From: Mesodorylaimus sp. YZB2_4
Taxonomy: Eukaryota > Nematoda > Enoplea > Dorylaimida > Dorylaimidae
NCBI GenBank assembly: GCA_030248295.1
Contig: JASANH010001429.1
Coordinates: forward strand, 1 to 64,000
Length of the DNA: 64,000 nucleotides
Reading direction: 5' to 3'
The notes below the pieces were generated by a model, which saw only the letters and a list, made by a program, of their open reading frames with translations, was not told the origin of the DNA and made no database searches. The position numbers and the translations under genes were made by a program. This document shows, in pieces, positions 12,704 to 23,672 of this stretch. The first letter of the stretch is position 1. Each line of letters starts with the position of its first letter.

Positions 12704-13249
12704 GTAGGCATTGTCGGGGCGAACGTGCTGGGAAGACATTCCTGACTGTCGGCCTCTTCCGACTGGTCGAACCAACGCAGGGGTCAATTCTCATTGATTC
12801 TGAGGATATATCGACATTTTCATTGCATAAGTTGCGAAGAGGCTTGACAATAATTCCGCTAGATCCCACTTTGTTTTCGGGAACTTTGCGCCAATACTTA
12901 GATCCCATGGAAGAGTTTTCAGATAGCGAGATTTTGGATCATGTCAGTCGCAGATATCTGAAGTCTTTCATCTCCAGCCTTCCCCAAGGCTTGGACAGTC
13001 TTGTGGACGATTGCGGAATCAATCTGGAGTAGATATAAATTTATTTTCGGAGTTATATAATTCAGTATACCGTTCTCAGCATTGGCCAAAGACAACTTAT
13101 ATGCCTTGCGAGAGCCCTACTCCGGCGAGCAAAAAGATTCCGGACAAAGCCACTGTCTCAATGGATCTTGAGACCAATGCACTCACAAACAAAGCACCGT
13201 AAGATCCCAGTTTTCCTATTGCACCATTTGTCGACGATTGATCGCGCAG
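12704..13249 (+). pseudogene. ABCC (MRP-type) transporter NBD2 relic
   Basis: The reading VGIVG, then a frame-disrupted Walker A (GRT and GKT in different frames), then [46 protein letters not shown] and [12 protein letters not shown] follows the second nucleotide-binding domain of ABCC/MRP exporters. After a stop and frame change, the ABC signature LSIGQRQLICLARALLRRA is intact. A damaged Walker B region (DKATVSMDLETNAL) follows in another frame, then LHHLSTIDRA for the switch region. At least three frame changes, a lost Walker B core and no membrane domains make it a pseudogene fragment. A TTTTCAG acceptor directly precedes it, so it came from an intron-containing gene. It abuts BEL/Pao debris on its right. 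Confidence 0.78.
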
Positions 13250-13274
13250 TGAAAATTGATGTTGCGACGGCGGA

Positions 13275-14590
13275 ATCACACGGTGATTTGATTTAAATAG
13301 AGTATATTTTGGAGACATAACGAGCCGTACACTCGATTTACCCCAAAACAGCAGTGTTACGATCTCTAGAATCCTCTATCACGATCTTTACATTCTCATT
13401 TTACATCACCAGCATTCCTGTGCCATGACATCCTTGATCTTTGCTCGCCTTCGCGATACTCCGCCGCTTATTGAACTTTCCATCTTCATCTCCGTGGATC
13501 TCAATTGGATACAGGTGGATGATTGATCGATTGATCGATTTTGCTCACGTAAGGCCAGGAGGTATTGCTTGGACCAAAAAGCCCAGAAATGGTTCGGATA
13601 TTAAATTTGCTTTTTCCACCGTCCTATCAGCGCCTTGCGTGCTCCCACTGCTTCGATTGATACGCTTCGATTTGTTCTTACTGTTGACCAAGAAAGAATG
13701 GCTCATCTTGGGCACAAATGTTTCTCCTTTTTTTTCGCTGCTTTGATGACTGGCCTGATCGTTGCTTGCCTTTCGTTTCTCATATTGCATTGCACGGGCA
13801 ACAGCATCATGGATGGCCACAATCTTGGTAAATTCGCAGCTCTTTGAGCATCCATTGATCCACGAGTTTTTTCGTAGATCTTCTAGAGGACGAAGGCTGG
13901 CAGTTTTGGCCATATTAAACTTGTGGTCCATGATTTATCACATGCCACTCATCGTTTTGATCGAGCGCAGATACTTTTCGAGATTACTCTGCAGTTGACG
14001 CAGGCCTTCCATGTTTCGAGCATTCTCGAGATTCACGATGGTTTTTTGATGCATTCGAATGATTTCATGGTCGTCCCCAAAGCGTTCGTTGAGTAGCTGT
14101 ACTGCTGTAGTTCCCACCATGACTGCCAGATCATCAACCACTGATTTCGCATCGCCTGTCAGTTGAGCCAACAGATAAGCCATTTTTGTGACAGGCGAGA
14201 CAGCGTCATTTGCATTGATTGAGGCGTTGAACGCGTCCCAGAATAGCTTGAGTTGCAGTCGATCACCACTGAACCGTGGCAGCTCGAGTTTTGGCAACTT
14301 AGCAATCACACGTTCATTTGATTTAAATATAGTATATTTTGATATTTTGGAGACACACTTGATAAGAAACATTCTTCGTTTCATTCTTCATTAATTGATC
14401 AAGCACTTGACAGTGCACTTAGGACGAAGAAGAAAACCGTACACTCGATTCACCCCAAAACGGCAGTGTCACGATCTCTAGAATCTTCTATCACCACCTT
14501 TACATTCTCACTTTACTGTACATCATAAGCATTCCTATGCTATGACATCCTTGATCTTTGCTCGCGTTCGCGACACCATCCTGACTATCG
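13275..14590 (-). mobile_element. BEL/Pao retrotransposon gag fragments, two overlapping copies
   Basis: On the minus strand, 14384-13938 encodes LPKLELPRFSGDRLQLKLFW followed by DAFNASINAND, MAYLLAQLTGDAK and LNERFGDDHEII. This is the DUF1759 gag pattern of BEL/Pao elements. The next frame, 13931-13545, continues as a degenerate Lys-rich tail beginning MDHKFNMAKTASLRPLEDLR. No protease, RT or integrase of this element remains. A second copy of only the gag start (YTLFKSNHRVI) and its 5' leader lies at 13275-13456. The leader/LTR-like block is a direct repeat: 13325-13456 and 14437-14573. Confidence 0.75.
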
Positions 14591-14981
14591 CACATCAGCT
14601 GGAGACTGTCATAGATTATGACAGGTAATTTTCACCACTGACGCTTAGTTTTGCTATCGTTTTGGCGTATTGCTAAGTAACTCAGGGCCACCTTTCATTT
14701 TAAATGCTGTATATCTCATTACTAAAGGCATACAGAGTAGCTTGAGCACAATGGAAAAGAATGGTGAGGGGAAAGTTGAGGGACCTACTGCTAGGATTAG
14801 AGCGAGCGAGATGAGGAAGAGAAAATAGTTTCTTAGAAAAGAAGAATGATGTGGAAAAATCACCACAATATCTGGCTCGTTGATTTTTAGCATTTTGTTT
14901 TCAACATGACATTGGCGACGTCAGTTATTCTTTTCATTGGACCGCACCCCAGTGAAATTTCGAATTCAGCCTTATTTCGCA
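14591..14981. other. Spacer between Pao and gypsy remnants
   Basis: No gene is recognised. The stretch should contain the 5' end of the gypsy element, but I found no block matching the sequence downstream of its integrase, so a paired LTR is not demonstrable. A TTGGCGACGTCAG string near 14912 could be a primer-binding site but is unproven. Confidence 0.3.
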
Positions 14982-17900
14982 ATGGCGCACGCAGCGCAAG
15001 CAGGAGACGATTTCCAGCAACGGATTAGTCGTTCTAAAGCAGTCTGACTCTAAAGCGGAGGAATGGGAGTATTACATTCAACGCTGTGAAATGGAGTTGA
15101 CCTTGCAGCAACTCGACGGAGTTGCAGTCAACGTCCAGGCGGCACGTCGAAAGCTATTGCTGAAATGGGTTGGATCAGAGCTTTATAGCCTAGTTCTCGA
15201 TCATTTCGCACCAACTCCTATCGCAGGTGTGACATATGCCAGTATCAAAGATTTCCTGGACGGCTAAAAAAAGCCAGCCACCAATTACTTATTGGAGCGC
15301 GTAAAGTTTGGACAGAGTTTTCGTCAACCAGAACAATCCATGGTCCAATCCACAAATCAGCAACGCTCCATCGCGACCAGCTGTCAGTTTGATGATACTT
15401 TAGAAAAGCGCCTACGCGACTAATGTCTTCTAGGTCTTCGCAATCCGAGTATGCAGGAGGAACTGTTTCGTCAGCAATCTCAGGTTACAGCAACATGGGC
15501 AGACATTGGAAGAACGGCACTGACAATCGAGGCGGCACAATTATAACGCAAGGTCCTTGAATCACTAGGAGTTATGTCCAGCGCGAGCACTGTCAGTGAG
15601 GTTCCTGCGAAGAAACCGTCCAAGGGACCTAGAGCCAATTACGACACGAAAAAGCCAGCATCTGCATCAACCGGCACACCAAGGGTGGTGGATCCGAAAA
15701 AGCAATGCATGCGTTGTGGACGGGACCATCACGGGAATGGCAGCAAGTGTCCCGCGAAATACAGCAAATGCAATGCTTGTCATCAGGCTGGTCATTGGGA
15801 AGTCGTCTGCATCACCAGGGGGCGCGCAGTCAAGCCAAAATCTGGACAATCAGCTTCCAGGACGAATGCGGTTTCGTCAGCTCGACCTGAGTTCTTCGTG
15901 TCAGACATGAAGGCGACTGAGCACAGAGATGAAAAGCGGTACATGACCGAAGTTATCATCAACGACAACAAGAAATTGTCATGGGAATTGGATACAGCCG
16001 CAGTTCGGACAGATTAGCAAAGGCACATGGGCACGGCTAGGCTCGCCTGAGCTTCGTCCGACGGCAAATTTGGGCGCATACCCAAGTTTTATCATTGAAA
16101 TGTTAGGAGAAACTACAGTTCCTGTTTCTCTAGGCAAACGCACATTGCAGCTTCCACTCGCAGTAACGAAACAATACCATGAAGTCCCACTCTTAGGAAA
16201 GGACTGGATCCAAGCGTCGAATATGGAACCACACAGTGAGTTTATCACGTTCCAGTCCATCCATACGGCGAACGTGAATCAGACATCTGCAGCACCTACA
16301 GGACAACAGATACAAATCGCACAGGACGCTGAGGTACAACAGCTGATCAAGGATTATGCAGATCTGCTCAGCGACAGGCAAGGCGCGGTGAAAGGACACA
16401 AGGCGGCAATCCATCCTCGGGAAGACGCACACCCTGTCGTTTTCACTCCATGACCGGTTCCTTTCGCAATGCGCCCAGCAGCAAATGCGGAAATCGATCG
16501 TTTGGTACACGATGGAATCATCGAGCCAGTGGATCCCGCTGTCACAGCAAATGAGTGGGCATCACCCGTCGTTTACGTTCCCAAACCAAATGGCCAGGTA
16601 CAACTTTGTGGCGATTTCAAAGTTTCAATCAAGCCGCACATGATTGTTGACCCTCACCCCCTACCACGGTTCGAGGAGGTGGTCTCCAATTTCCAAGGGC
16701 TCACAGAATTTTTCGTGATCGACCTCAAGGACGCATTCCTGCAGCTGGAACTGGATGAAAAGTCGCAAAAGTGTTCGGTTATTGCAACACATCGCGGATA
16801 CTTCCGTTACAAGCGCATCCATTCAGAATTAGCTCATCGCTAGCAATTTTTCAGCACTTTATGGATGAACTTCTCAGTTGCATCGACGGAGTTTCCTGCC
16901 TGATGGACGACATCGCAACAGGAGGACAGACCAGAGAAGAGTTCCTTCACCGGCTTCGTCTTATTTTCAGCAAATTGCGCCAAGTCGGTTTACGAACACA
17001 GACTTCGAAGCTACGCCTAATGCAAAAAAAAGTCAGGTATCTGGGTTTCCGCATGGACAAGGACGGCATTCACTTAGTATCCGAGGGTATTAAGGCTTTA
17101 CACAACCTGCCAACGCCCACCAACGCGTCAGAATTACGCTCTTTTCTTGGATCGATGAACTTTTATTTCCGCTTTATTCCGAATTCGCAAAGCTCCTGCG
17201 TCCCTCTTCATCGCCTTACGAAAAAGGGAGTCGCATGGAAATTGACAAAAGCGGATGAAGCAGTCTTTAACGAACTGAAGAAAGCAATTTCATCAAAGGA
17301 CACCTTAGTTAATTTCGATTCGTCGTTGCCAGTCATACTCGCTACGGACGCATCTGAACGAGGAGTCGGGGCAATCTTGATGCACAAATATCTAGATGGT
17401 ACAGAGAGGCCAATTGCAACCGTATCTCGTTCGTTGAAACCCGCTGAACAGCGGTACTCACCAATCGATCGCGAAGCATTCGGAATCATGTTTGGAGTCA
17501 CTCAGTTTCACCAGTATTTCTACGGGAGGAAATTCGCTTTACGAACGGATCATAAACCGCTCGAACGAATTTTTGGTGAACACAAAGAAATTCCAAAAAT
17601 GGCAGCATCTCGCTTGACACGTTGGGCCATCACACTCAGCGCATACGACAACAAAATCGAATATGGTCTAGGCAAGGAGAATTCTGCTGCTGACGCACTC
17701 TCTCGATTACCATTGCCATCTACGGAGGCAACGGAAATGGAAGATGGTGATGCGAGAGCAATTAGTCAACTTCGTGAACTGCAATTTGAGGCATTACCCT
17801 TTTCTCGCGCAACGCTACGCAAACGCACTCTCAGCGATCCCAATTTTGGGAAGAGTGATCGCATTTCTAAAACGCGGATGGCCAGAAAAGAAGACTTTAC

Positions 17901-19183
17901 AAAACGAAGTCATACCGTACTTCGATTGACGCATGGAAATATCTTTCGAGGACAACGTCTTGCTTTGGCAGAATCGCATTATCATACCTTCGTCACTACG
18001 CAAATCGTTTCTAGCATAACTGCACGAAGGGCACCCAGGGGTTGCAGCCATGCGCAGTTTGGCCAGGCATGCTGTCTGGTGGCCAAGGATCGATCAGGAA
18101 ATCGAGCGCATGGTGAATACATGCACACCCTGCCAGGAAAATTCAACGAAAGAATCCGAGACGCCAATCAACCCATGGACCTTGGGAACGCGTTCATATT
18201 GATTGCACAGGGCCATATCAAGGCTATCATTGGTTTTTCGTTATCGACGCCTACTCGCGATGGGTCGAGATTTTTCCTTCAGCCAATGCAACGACGGATC
18301 AAGTCATCAAAGTTTTCTGGCAACTTTTCGTCCGATTCGGATTTTGCAAACAGATCGTGAGTGACAATGGCAGTCAATTAACGTCTGAAGAGTTCCGTCA
18401 GTTTTGAAAATCCAACGCAATCATTCACATCCGCAGTACACCATATCATAGTCGCACCAACGGCATGGTCGAAAGAGTGATTCAAACTTTCAAACCTTTC
18501 TTTGGTCTTACCGCATCCGAGCACATTCGTCAATCGGCCGCACCCCAGCAGAATTGTTCCTCAATCGCAAGCCTGCCACATTTTTTGCTCGTTTGAAGCC
18601 AGATCCTCGAGGCAAAATCGATGCGTCAATTACGAAGCAAAAATTCTATCACGACCGTCATACGAGCGCTAGATGATTCTACATGGGAGATTTAGTCTGG
18701 GTTTCAACCGATGGCTGTGGTTGGGAAGCAGGTCTCGTTAAGAAGCAGAACGGACCATTGTCATACACAGTCGAAATCGACGGCATTGATCATCGTCGAC
18801 ACGCGAATCATTTACGCTTACGTCATCGACGAGGTGACAGCGACGAGGAGGAAGATGAAAATGCTGCTGATCAGACACCAGTCGCTCCGCTGCAGTTCTT
18901 GCAGGAACATCTCCCTCAACTAGTTCGGCAAGTCCCAGCATCACTGGACATCCCAGAAGTGCAGGACTTACAACCAACACAGGAAGCGCCAGGAAAGGAA
19001 GCAACATCGCACCCGCAAGTCCCACAGGTACCAGCGTCACGAGCAACAATGACCAAGCCACCCGCTCAGAAGGTTAAAACCGAACAGGCTGACGCGGCTA
19101 CCTGTCAGAAGTTTCAAAACAGTCAGGGCGGGTATCCGAAACGTGAAAATCGAAAACCACCTGACCGATATAGGGCGAAATAA
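14982..19183 (+). mobile_element. Degraded Ty3/gypsy retrotransposon (gag-pol)
   Basis: Order of domains: gag from an ATG at 14982 with several stops; nucleocapsid with two Cys/His knuckles (CMRCGRDHHGNGSKC, CNACHQAGHWEVVC) at 15700-15810; protease with LDTAA instead of LDTG/SA near 15990; RT with WASPVVYVPKPNGQVQLC, FVIDLKDAFLQL and LMDDIATGG; RNase H with ILATDASERGVGAIL; integrase zinc finger HEGHPGV...CTPC at about 18024-18138; integrase core with HIDCTGPY, VSDNGSQLT and NGMVERVIQTF; C-terminal GDLVWV module at 18683-19183. Stops and frame changes lie at ~16018, 16453, 16840, ~18000 and ~18405, so the element is dead. The RT-RNase H part is the longest open piece. No 5' LTR is visible. 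A purine tract followed by TGTGATGAAACC at ~19211 may mark the 3' LTR start. Confidence 0.9.
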
Positions 19184-19444
19184 GCGAAGCACTTTTTCGA
19201 TGGGGAGATATGTGATGAAACCGCAGTGGTAGTTTGCATACTTGCCAGGTCATAGTCTCACGCCACTTCGCTTACGCACCGCTTATGATTAGGCTACCAC
19301 AAAGGTTACTTCAACGAGAATGTTACCAGCTTCAGCACTAGCGCAGCGCACCTACTGCTCACTTGCTCTGCTTGTTATCGACTAGTGAAGTAGTTTTCTC
19401 TACTGGGGTCTTTGACATAACACTACTTATGCTAGTGGTGGGCG
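19184..19444 (+). other. Possible 3' LTR remnant of the gypsy element
   Basis: The stretch follows the last gypsy codons. A GATGGGGAGATAT tract resembles a polypurine tract, and the next bases begin TGTG as LTRs usually do. No matching copy was found in front of the element, so LTR identity is inferred. The right edge meets the RTE-like fragment. Confidence 0.3.
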
Positions 19445-20695
19445 GTCAATTCAAATCGACTATTGGCTGACGCACCGAACTCACCTGAAGCTTGTGTCTA
19501 ACGCAAATGTCATCCCTCCTGACAATGTGGCTCCCCAGCACCGAGTATTGGTTATGGATTTGCAATTGGACATCGGACAACACCGCCATTCGCCCACAAC
19601 TGGCCCAGCCCACACCAAATGGTGGAAAATACAAAAATACAAAGAGCACCTCAAGACTGAACTCGACCACCTGCACATGGACCTGAATCAATCAGTGAAG
19701 ACGATGTGGGGCAATATCACTAACCAGATCCAAGCAACTGCCATCGACGCGTTGGGACAGACCAAACCGGGCACGCGTATCATCGAGAAACAAGTCTTGT
19801 GGTGGGATGACGAAGCGCAGAAGACCGTGAAAATAAAGAAGGCCGCGTTCAAGAAATGGCGCCAGTCACTTGCAGACGCTGATTACTAACATTACAAAGC
19901 TGCAACTCGTCAGCGAAGAAAGCAGTTGCATCAGCAAAATCAGCCCATTATGATGTTGTACGCCGATCTCGATACGCCAGAGGGGGAAAATAGGATCTAC
20001 CACCTTTCGAGCGCGCGCCACCATTCCACGTAGGATATCAGCCAGATCAAGAGCATCAAGCACGACGATCACCAGGTCCTACGAGATCCGCCCGCCATCC
20101 CACGGCGTTGGAGCAAATATTTCTCAGGGATCAGCGATCAAGAATTCCTACACCCAGCAATCTAGAGTGCTGCACCTGCATCTAAACCTGTTCACCCTAT
20201 CACGGCGGTGGAGGTTGAATTGGACATGAAGAAAATGACGAATGGCAAAGCAACTGGTGAAATCCTTGGCTCGCCCTAGATAGCCCTGGGGCGAGCCAAG
20301 GATTTCACTGGACCAGATGATATCCCACTTAAAATCTGAAAGCTTCTTGGCCGCCAAGGGATCAACTTTCTGGCGGTACTATTCAAAAAAAATTTCAACG
20401 CTGGAGAAGTTCCCCCCAGCTTGGTCGACCAGCATCACGGTGTCTATTTTGGAAACAAAGGAGACGTGACCGAATGCTCGAGCTACCGCCCTATTCGCCT
20501 CTTGTGTCATGCGATGAAAATATTCGAGAGAATAATCGATGCCCGACTATGGAAAATCGTCAAAGTCACGCCAAATTAATATGAATACGGTTTCTTTCGA
20601 GGGAGCGGAACAACTGACGCCATCCATGCTGCTCGCATCCTCCTAGATAAGCACCGGGAAAAAAAAAGGCCATCATATGGCATTTCTGGATGTCA
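19445..20695 (+). mobile_element. RTE-like LINE, truncated at both ends
   Basis: The reading starts QIDYWLTHRTHLKLVSNANV, the end of an RTE-type endonuclease domain. It continues WWDDEAQKTVKIKKAAFKKW, LDTPEGENRIYHLSSAR, WSKYFSGISDQEF, VELDMKKMTNGKATG, PDDIP and YRPIRLLCHAMKIFERIIDARL. This is the linker and N-terminal RT of RTE elements. It stops inside RT motif A (MAFLDVT at about 20680), where it meets a minus-strand gypsy integrase fragment. Stops at ~19889 and ~20014 and the hairpin insertion at 20258 show it is inactive. Confidence 0.85.
20258..20307. repeat. 50-bp perfect hairpin insertion inside the RTE ORF
   Basis: Bases 20258-20276 (TGAAATCCTTGGCTCGCCC) are exactly the reverse complement of 20289-20307, with a 12-base loop. 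The flanking RTE text reads GKATG before and PDDIP after, a motif normally continuous in RTE proteins. CTGG (or ACTGG if one arm base is shared) stands on both sides, consistent with a 4-5-bp target duplication. It resembles a minimal foldback/MITE insertion; an assembly artefact is possible. Confidence 0.75.
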
Positions 20696-21163
20696 CGTTC
20701 ATACACGAGCATTGCAGGCGAGTATCCAGTCGAGGAATGCGAACAAGGCAAATGGAACAAACAAGTTCCAACACTGCTGATGAACACTCGTTTACTCGGC
20801 TATGCAATTAATCAAAACTTTGTTGCATCTTTCGACTTGACCATCACACTGCGGATGAGAAGCTGTGGTTGACAGTTTGTGAATATGCAGAAACTGATAG
20901 ATGCCTTTCATAGGTTCTGTTGTAAACTGTGTACCCAGATCAGTCAAAATTGAACGCGACATCCAAAGCGACAGATAACATGCGCCACGAAAATGCGCAC
21001 TACTGTCTCTGAGCATGCATCTTCCATCGCGAATGCCTCCGCCCATTTCAAGAACCCATCGATGAGCATCAATTAATATTCTGCTGATTAATTTCCATCT
21101 CTGCCAAGCAAAAAGTGATAGACGCCTTTGGCAACACAACCAAAGCGGCTCTAGGAATGCCAT
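20696..21163 (-). mobile_element. Ty3/gypsy integrase fragment (second element)
   Basis: The minus strand from 21163 encodes SILTDLGTQFTTEP, then HIHKLSTTASHPQCDGQVER and CNKVLINCIAE, the second Asp and the Glu region of a gypsy integrase core. In a shifted frame SSTGYSPAMLVYERD follows, the usual downstream TGxSPxxLxxGR motif. It differs from the plus-strand element upstream. It abuts the truncated RTE at ~20695. Confidence 0.8.
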
Positions 21164-21318
21164 TTCATTAGCGCGTGGTTTGCAATGTTGGCACTATGGA
21201 TGCTTATCTAAATTAGGCAGATTTTTTTTACAAATTGATTTTATCGATCGATTTAAAACTAATCGGCATGATAATAGCTATTTATGACAGAGTCATAGTC
21301 AAAGTAGTAGATTAGCTT

Positions 21319-21747
21319 TTACAAGCTATTTTTACGTATCAGTCCACGCCTAGATGACCAAAGTGGCTTCTTATCAGCATCAAAAAGAACCAAATCTCCG
21401 TTATCCTGCATGATCAGATGTGCTGGACTTTTTCCACGACCTCTGGTCCCTGTCCACCATTGCACCTTGCCCATCTCGTTGTACATGACCAGATTATTGT
21501 CGGCTTGCAAATCTAGCCATCGTCCATTTCGGTAAGCCGTGTTCGTGTGCCATATCCGCTCCTTGGTCCGCTTCCTGTACACTGCAAAATCGCCGTCGTA
21601 GCCAAAACAGGCTTCGTACAGTTCGAATTCCGAAATCAGGCAGTAGTGGCGATATAAAGACTCCCCTCCATACAGTACAGGCCCATAATCCACAGCATCG
21701 ACACAACCGAGGGTTGCAATAGTTACAATAAGAATGTGAGAAAACAT
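21319..21747 (-). CDS. Secreted bulb-type (B-lectin) mannose-binding lectin
   Basis: The frame stays open upstream, but the ATG at 21747 begins a good signal peptide (MFSHILIVTIATLGCVDAV), so this start is chosen; the product is 142 aa. The mature protein carries two copies of the monocot-type QxDxNxVxY mannose site: LQADNNLVMYN at about residues 87-97 and MQDNGDLVLFD at about 117-127. WHTNTAY and WWTGTRG stand at the conserved strand positions before each, and LWSSR after the second. One B-lectin domain fills almost the whole chain. A single exon is enough. Such lectins bind alpha-mannose and in animals are linked to defence or mucus; that role here is inference. It lies between retroelement debris and the metallo-beta-lactamase gene on the same strand. 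Cys residues in HYC and EACFGY may form a disulfide. Confidence 0.85.
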   Translation of the reverse strand: MFSHILIVTIATLGCVDAVDYGPVLYGGESLYRHYCLISEFELYEACFGYDGDFAVYRKRTKERIWHTNTAYRNGRWLDLQADNNLVMYNEMGKVQWWTGTRGRGKSPAHLIMQDNGDLVLFDADKKPLWSSRRGLIRKNSL

Positions 21748-23672
21748 TATTGCCTGAACAATTTTTTCAACACAAAATAATTTTGAATGATGGACGAGGC
21801 AGATAATCGTTTCTATTATAAAAACTGAAGGCGATTGAAAAATTTTGGTCTCGAGGTATTTGATACGTCTAGAAACCAACTTAGCTACAAAAATAGCTAA
21901 AAGAGCTAAAAGCTGTTGTAGGCTAACTCTTGAAAAATGTAAAAATGTGCTGTAGTTGCGCCTGCAGAACTGGCTGGATTGAGCTGACTAACATTAGCTT
22001 CTGTGAGTAGCTCGATTTCCACAAGGAATGTGAGTGAGCTATCTCTGCCCGTAAGTGAACAGTGAATATTTCTAAACAGCATCATAAGTGGGCATTCCTT
22101 CTCTGCGTTTCTCTTGCTGTCACAGGTTTCGTGCTTTTAATTTCCAAGTGCAAAGCAAAATTTAAAATCACGTTCTTTTTCAGATTGTAGCAAGCAACTT
22201 TGTTAGTGAAAGTAGTGTATTCTTACACTACTAGTGAAAATGTGCCTTTTTGAAGATTGATTTCTGCTACAATCTCTGAAACTGCATAGCTAGTCTAGAA
22301 CCTAAAGCAAAGAGCTTTTTAAGTATTTAGTTTCTAGACCAGTGTTTTAGTTTTTTTAGTTTTTCAGACCACTTTACAGTCAGACGCAGTTTTTTTCCTC
22401 TACTCACAATTAGTATGGTGAATATTGCATATATCCTAGCACATGCGCTCGGGAAATACTGACGCTTGAGCAGGGGTAATAAGTAAATTCTAAAAGATAT
22501 GAGAGAAAAGTTTGTTTTCAGTACACTTCTATAGTTCTTTTTCACTCGTGGTACCGGTAATATATTTGCAGAACCCCCATATCAAGTGTTACACCAGCCA
22601 AATGTTACAGTTTGGGGGGGGGGGGGCGGTTCTAAGGTGCGGCAAATTTTTCAGGTTGCTGTAAATAAGCACTCATTGAATTTCCACTTAAGAAATTCAT
22701 TTTATAAAAAAAATCTGCCACCTTCCAAAACTTTATATCCTGCCTCAAACTAAAACATTTATGGAGGCTCTTCAAAATAAAATGTGATAAAACACTTTTA
22801 AACAGTTTACACAGTTTAAACATTAAGCAGTGTACTGGAAGTCATGTCACAGTACCCCTCGGATGTGTGTGCAAGTACAGCATGTGGAAAAACCCACCTA
22901 TAGGAAAGCTATGATTGTTTAGATAAAGAAGACGGCTAGAAGGTGGAAACTGCAGTAGGTTTATCGAAGGGTGTAATACCAGATTTTGGGAATGAACATC
23001 CCTTCCTTGATATCGCTGAGATGACGAAATGTGCTGGCACGCAATTTTATTTGGCCATCAAATATTGTAGCTTCCTCCTTAAATAATTTACCAGTCTTGG
23101 ACTCACGATCAGTTGGAAAGTGATCTTTCCTCTTGAAGCTTCATTGAGTAACTAACGATGAGAGGTTATTCTATGTCTGCTGCCACTTACGATTAGTGTA
23201 GCCACTTTGACCACTTCACCTTGCAACATTTGTGCCCTTCTGCTGATGGAATACTGTATGAATATTCCGTTTCTAGATGATGGTTTAGCGGAGCTGTAAA
23301 AACGTCCTTTCATTTGTGCAAATAGCTTGAATTTATGCATTCTTTGAATAACTAGAATGGCACATGTTGAAAAACAATCTCATTCACTCGCTATTGGACT
23401 CACAATTCACTCCTATCAGTTATGAAGTTGACTCACAATGGCGCGTTGCCTGTATTGGTCATCTCATTTTTCGACGTTGGAGCATTGTAATAGCTCTCTG
23501 GAACACGACATGCCACATATACTATACTTTAGTAAATGACGGGTGCTGTAAATTATGATCACTTCAGTTATAAAACGGACTAAACCTAACAACACCATAT
23601 TGTGCAAGGCAGGCAAAAAAGAACAACAAATCAGGTTTTTCAAAGTTCACAACCGACCTCATCATCTCCTTA
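21748..23672. other. Intergenic, nothing recognised
   Basis: The stretch lies upstream of the lectin gene and downstream of the metallo-beta-lactamase gene. It includes a 13-base G run at 22614-22626 and T-rich runs near 22350-22390. No open frame shows a domain. Confidence 0.4.

Noticed and set aside
22614-22626. 13-base G run, and a 15-base C run at 48105
   Set aside because: Simple homopolymers, with no evidence of function; possible sequencing-length error sites.
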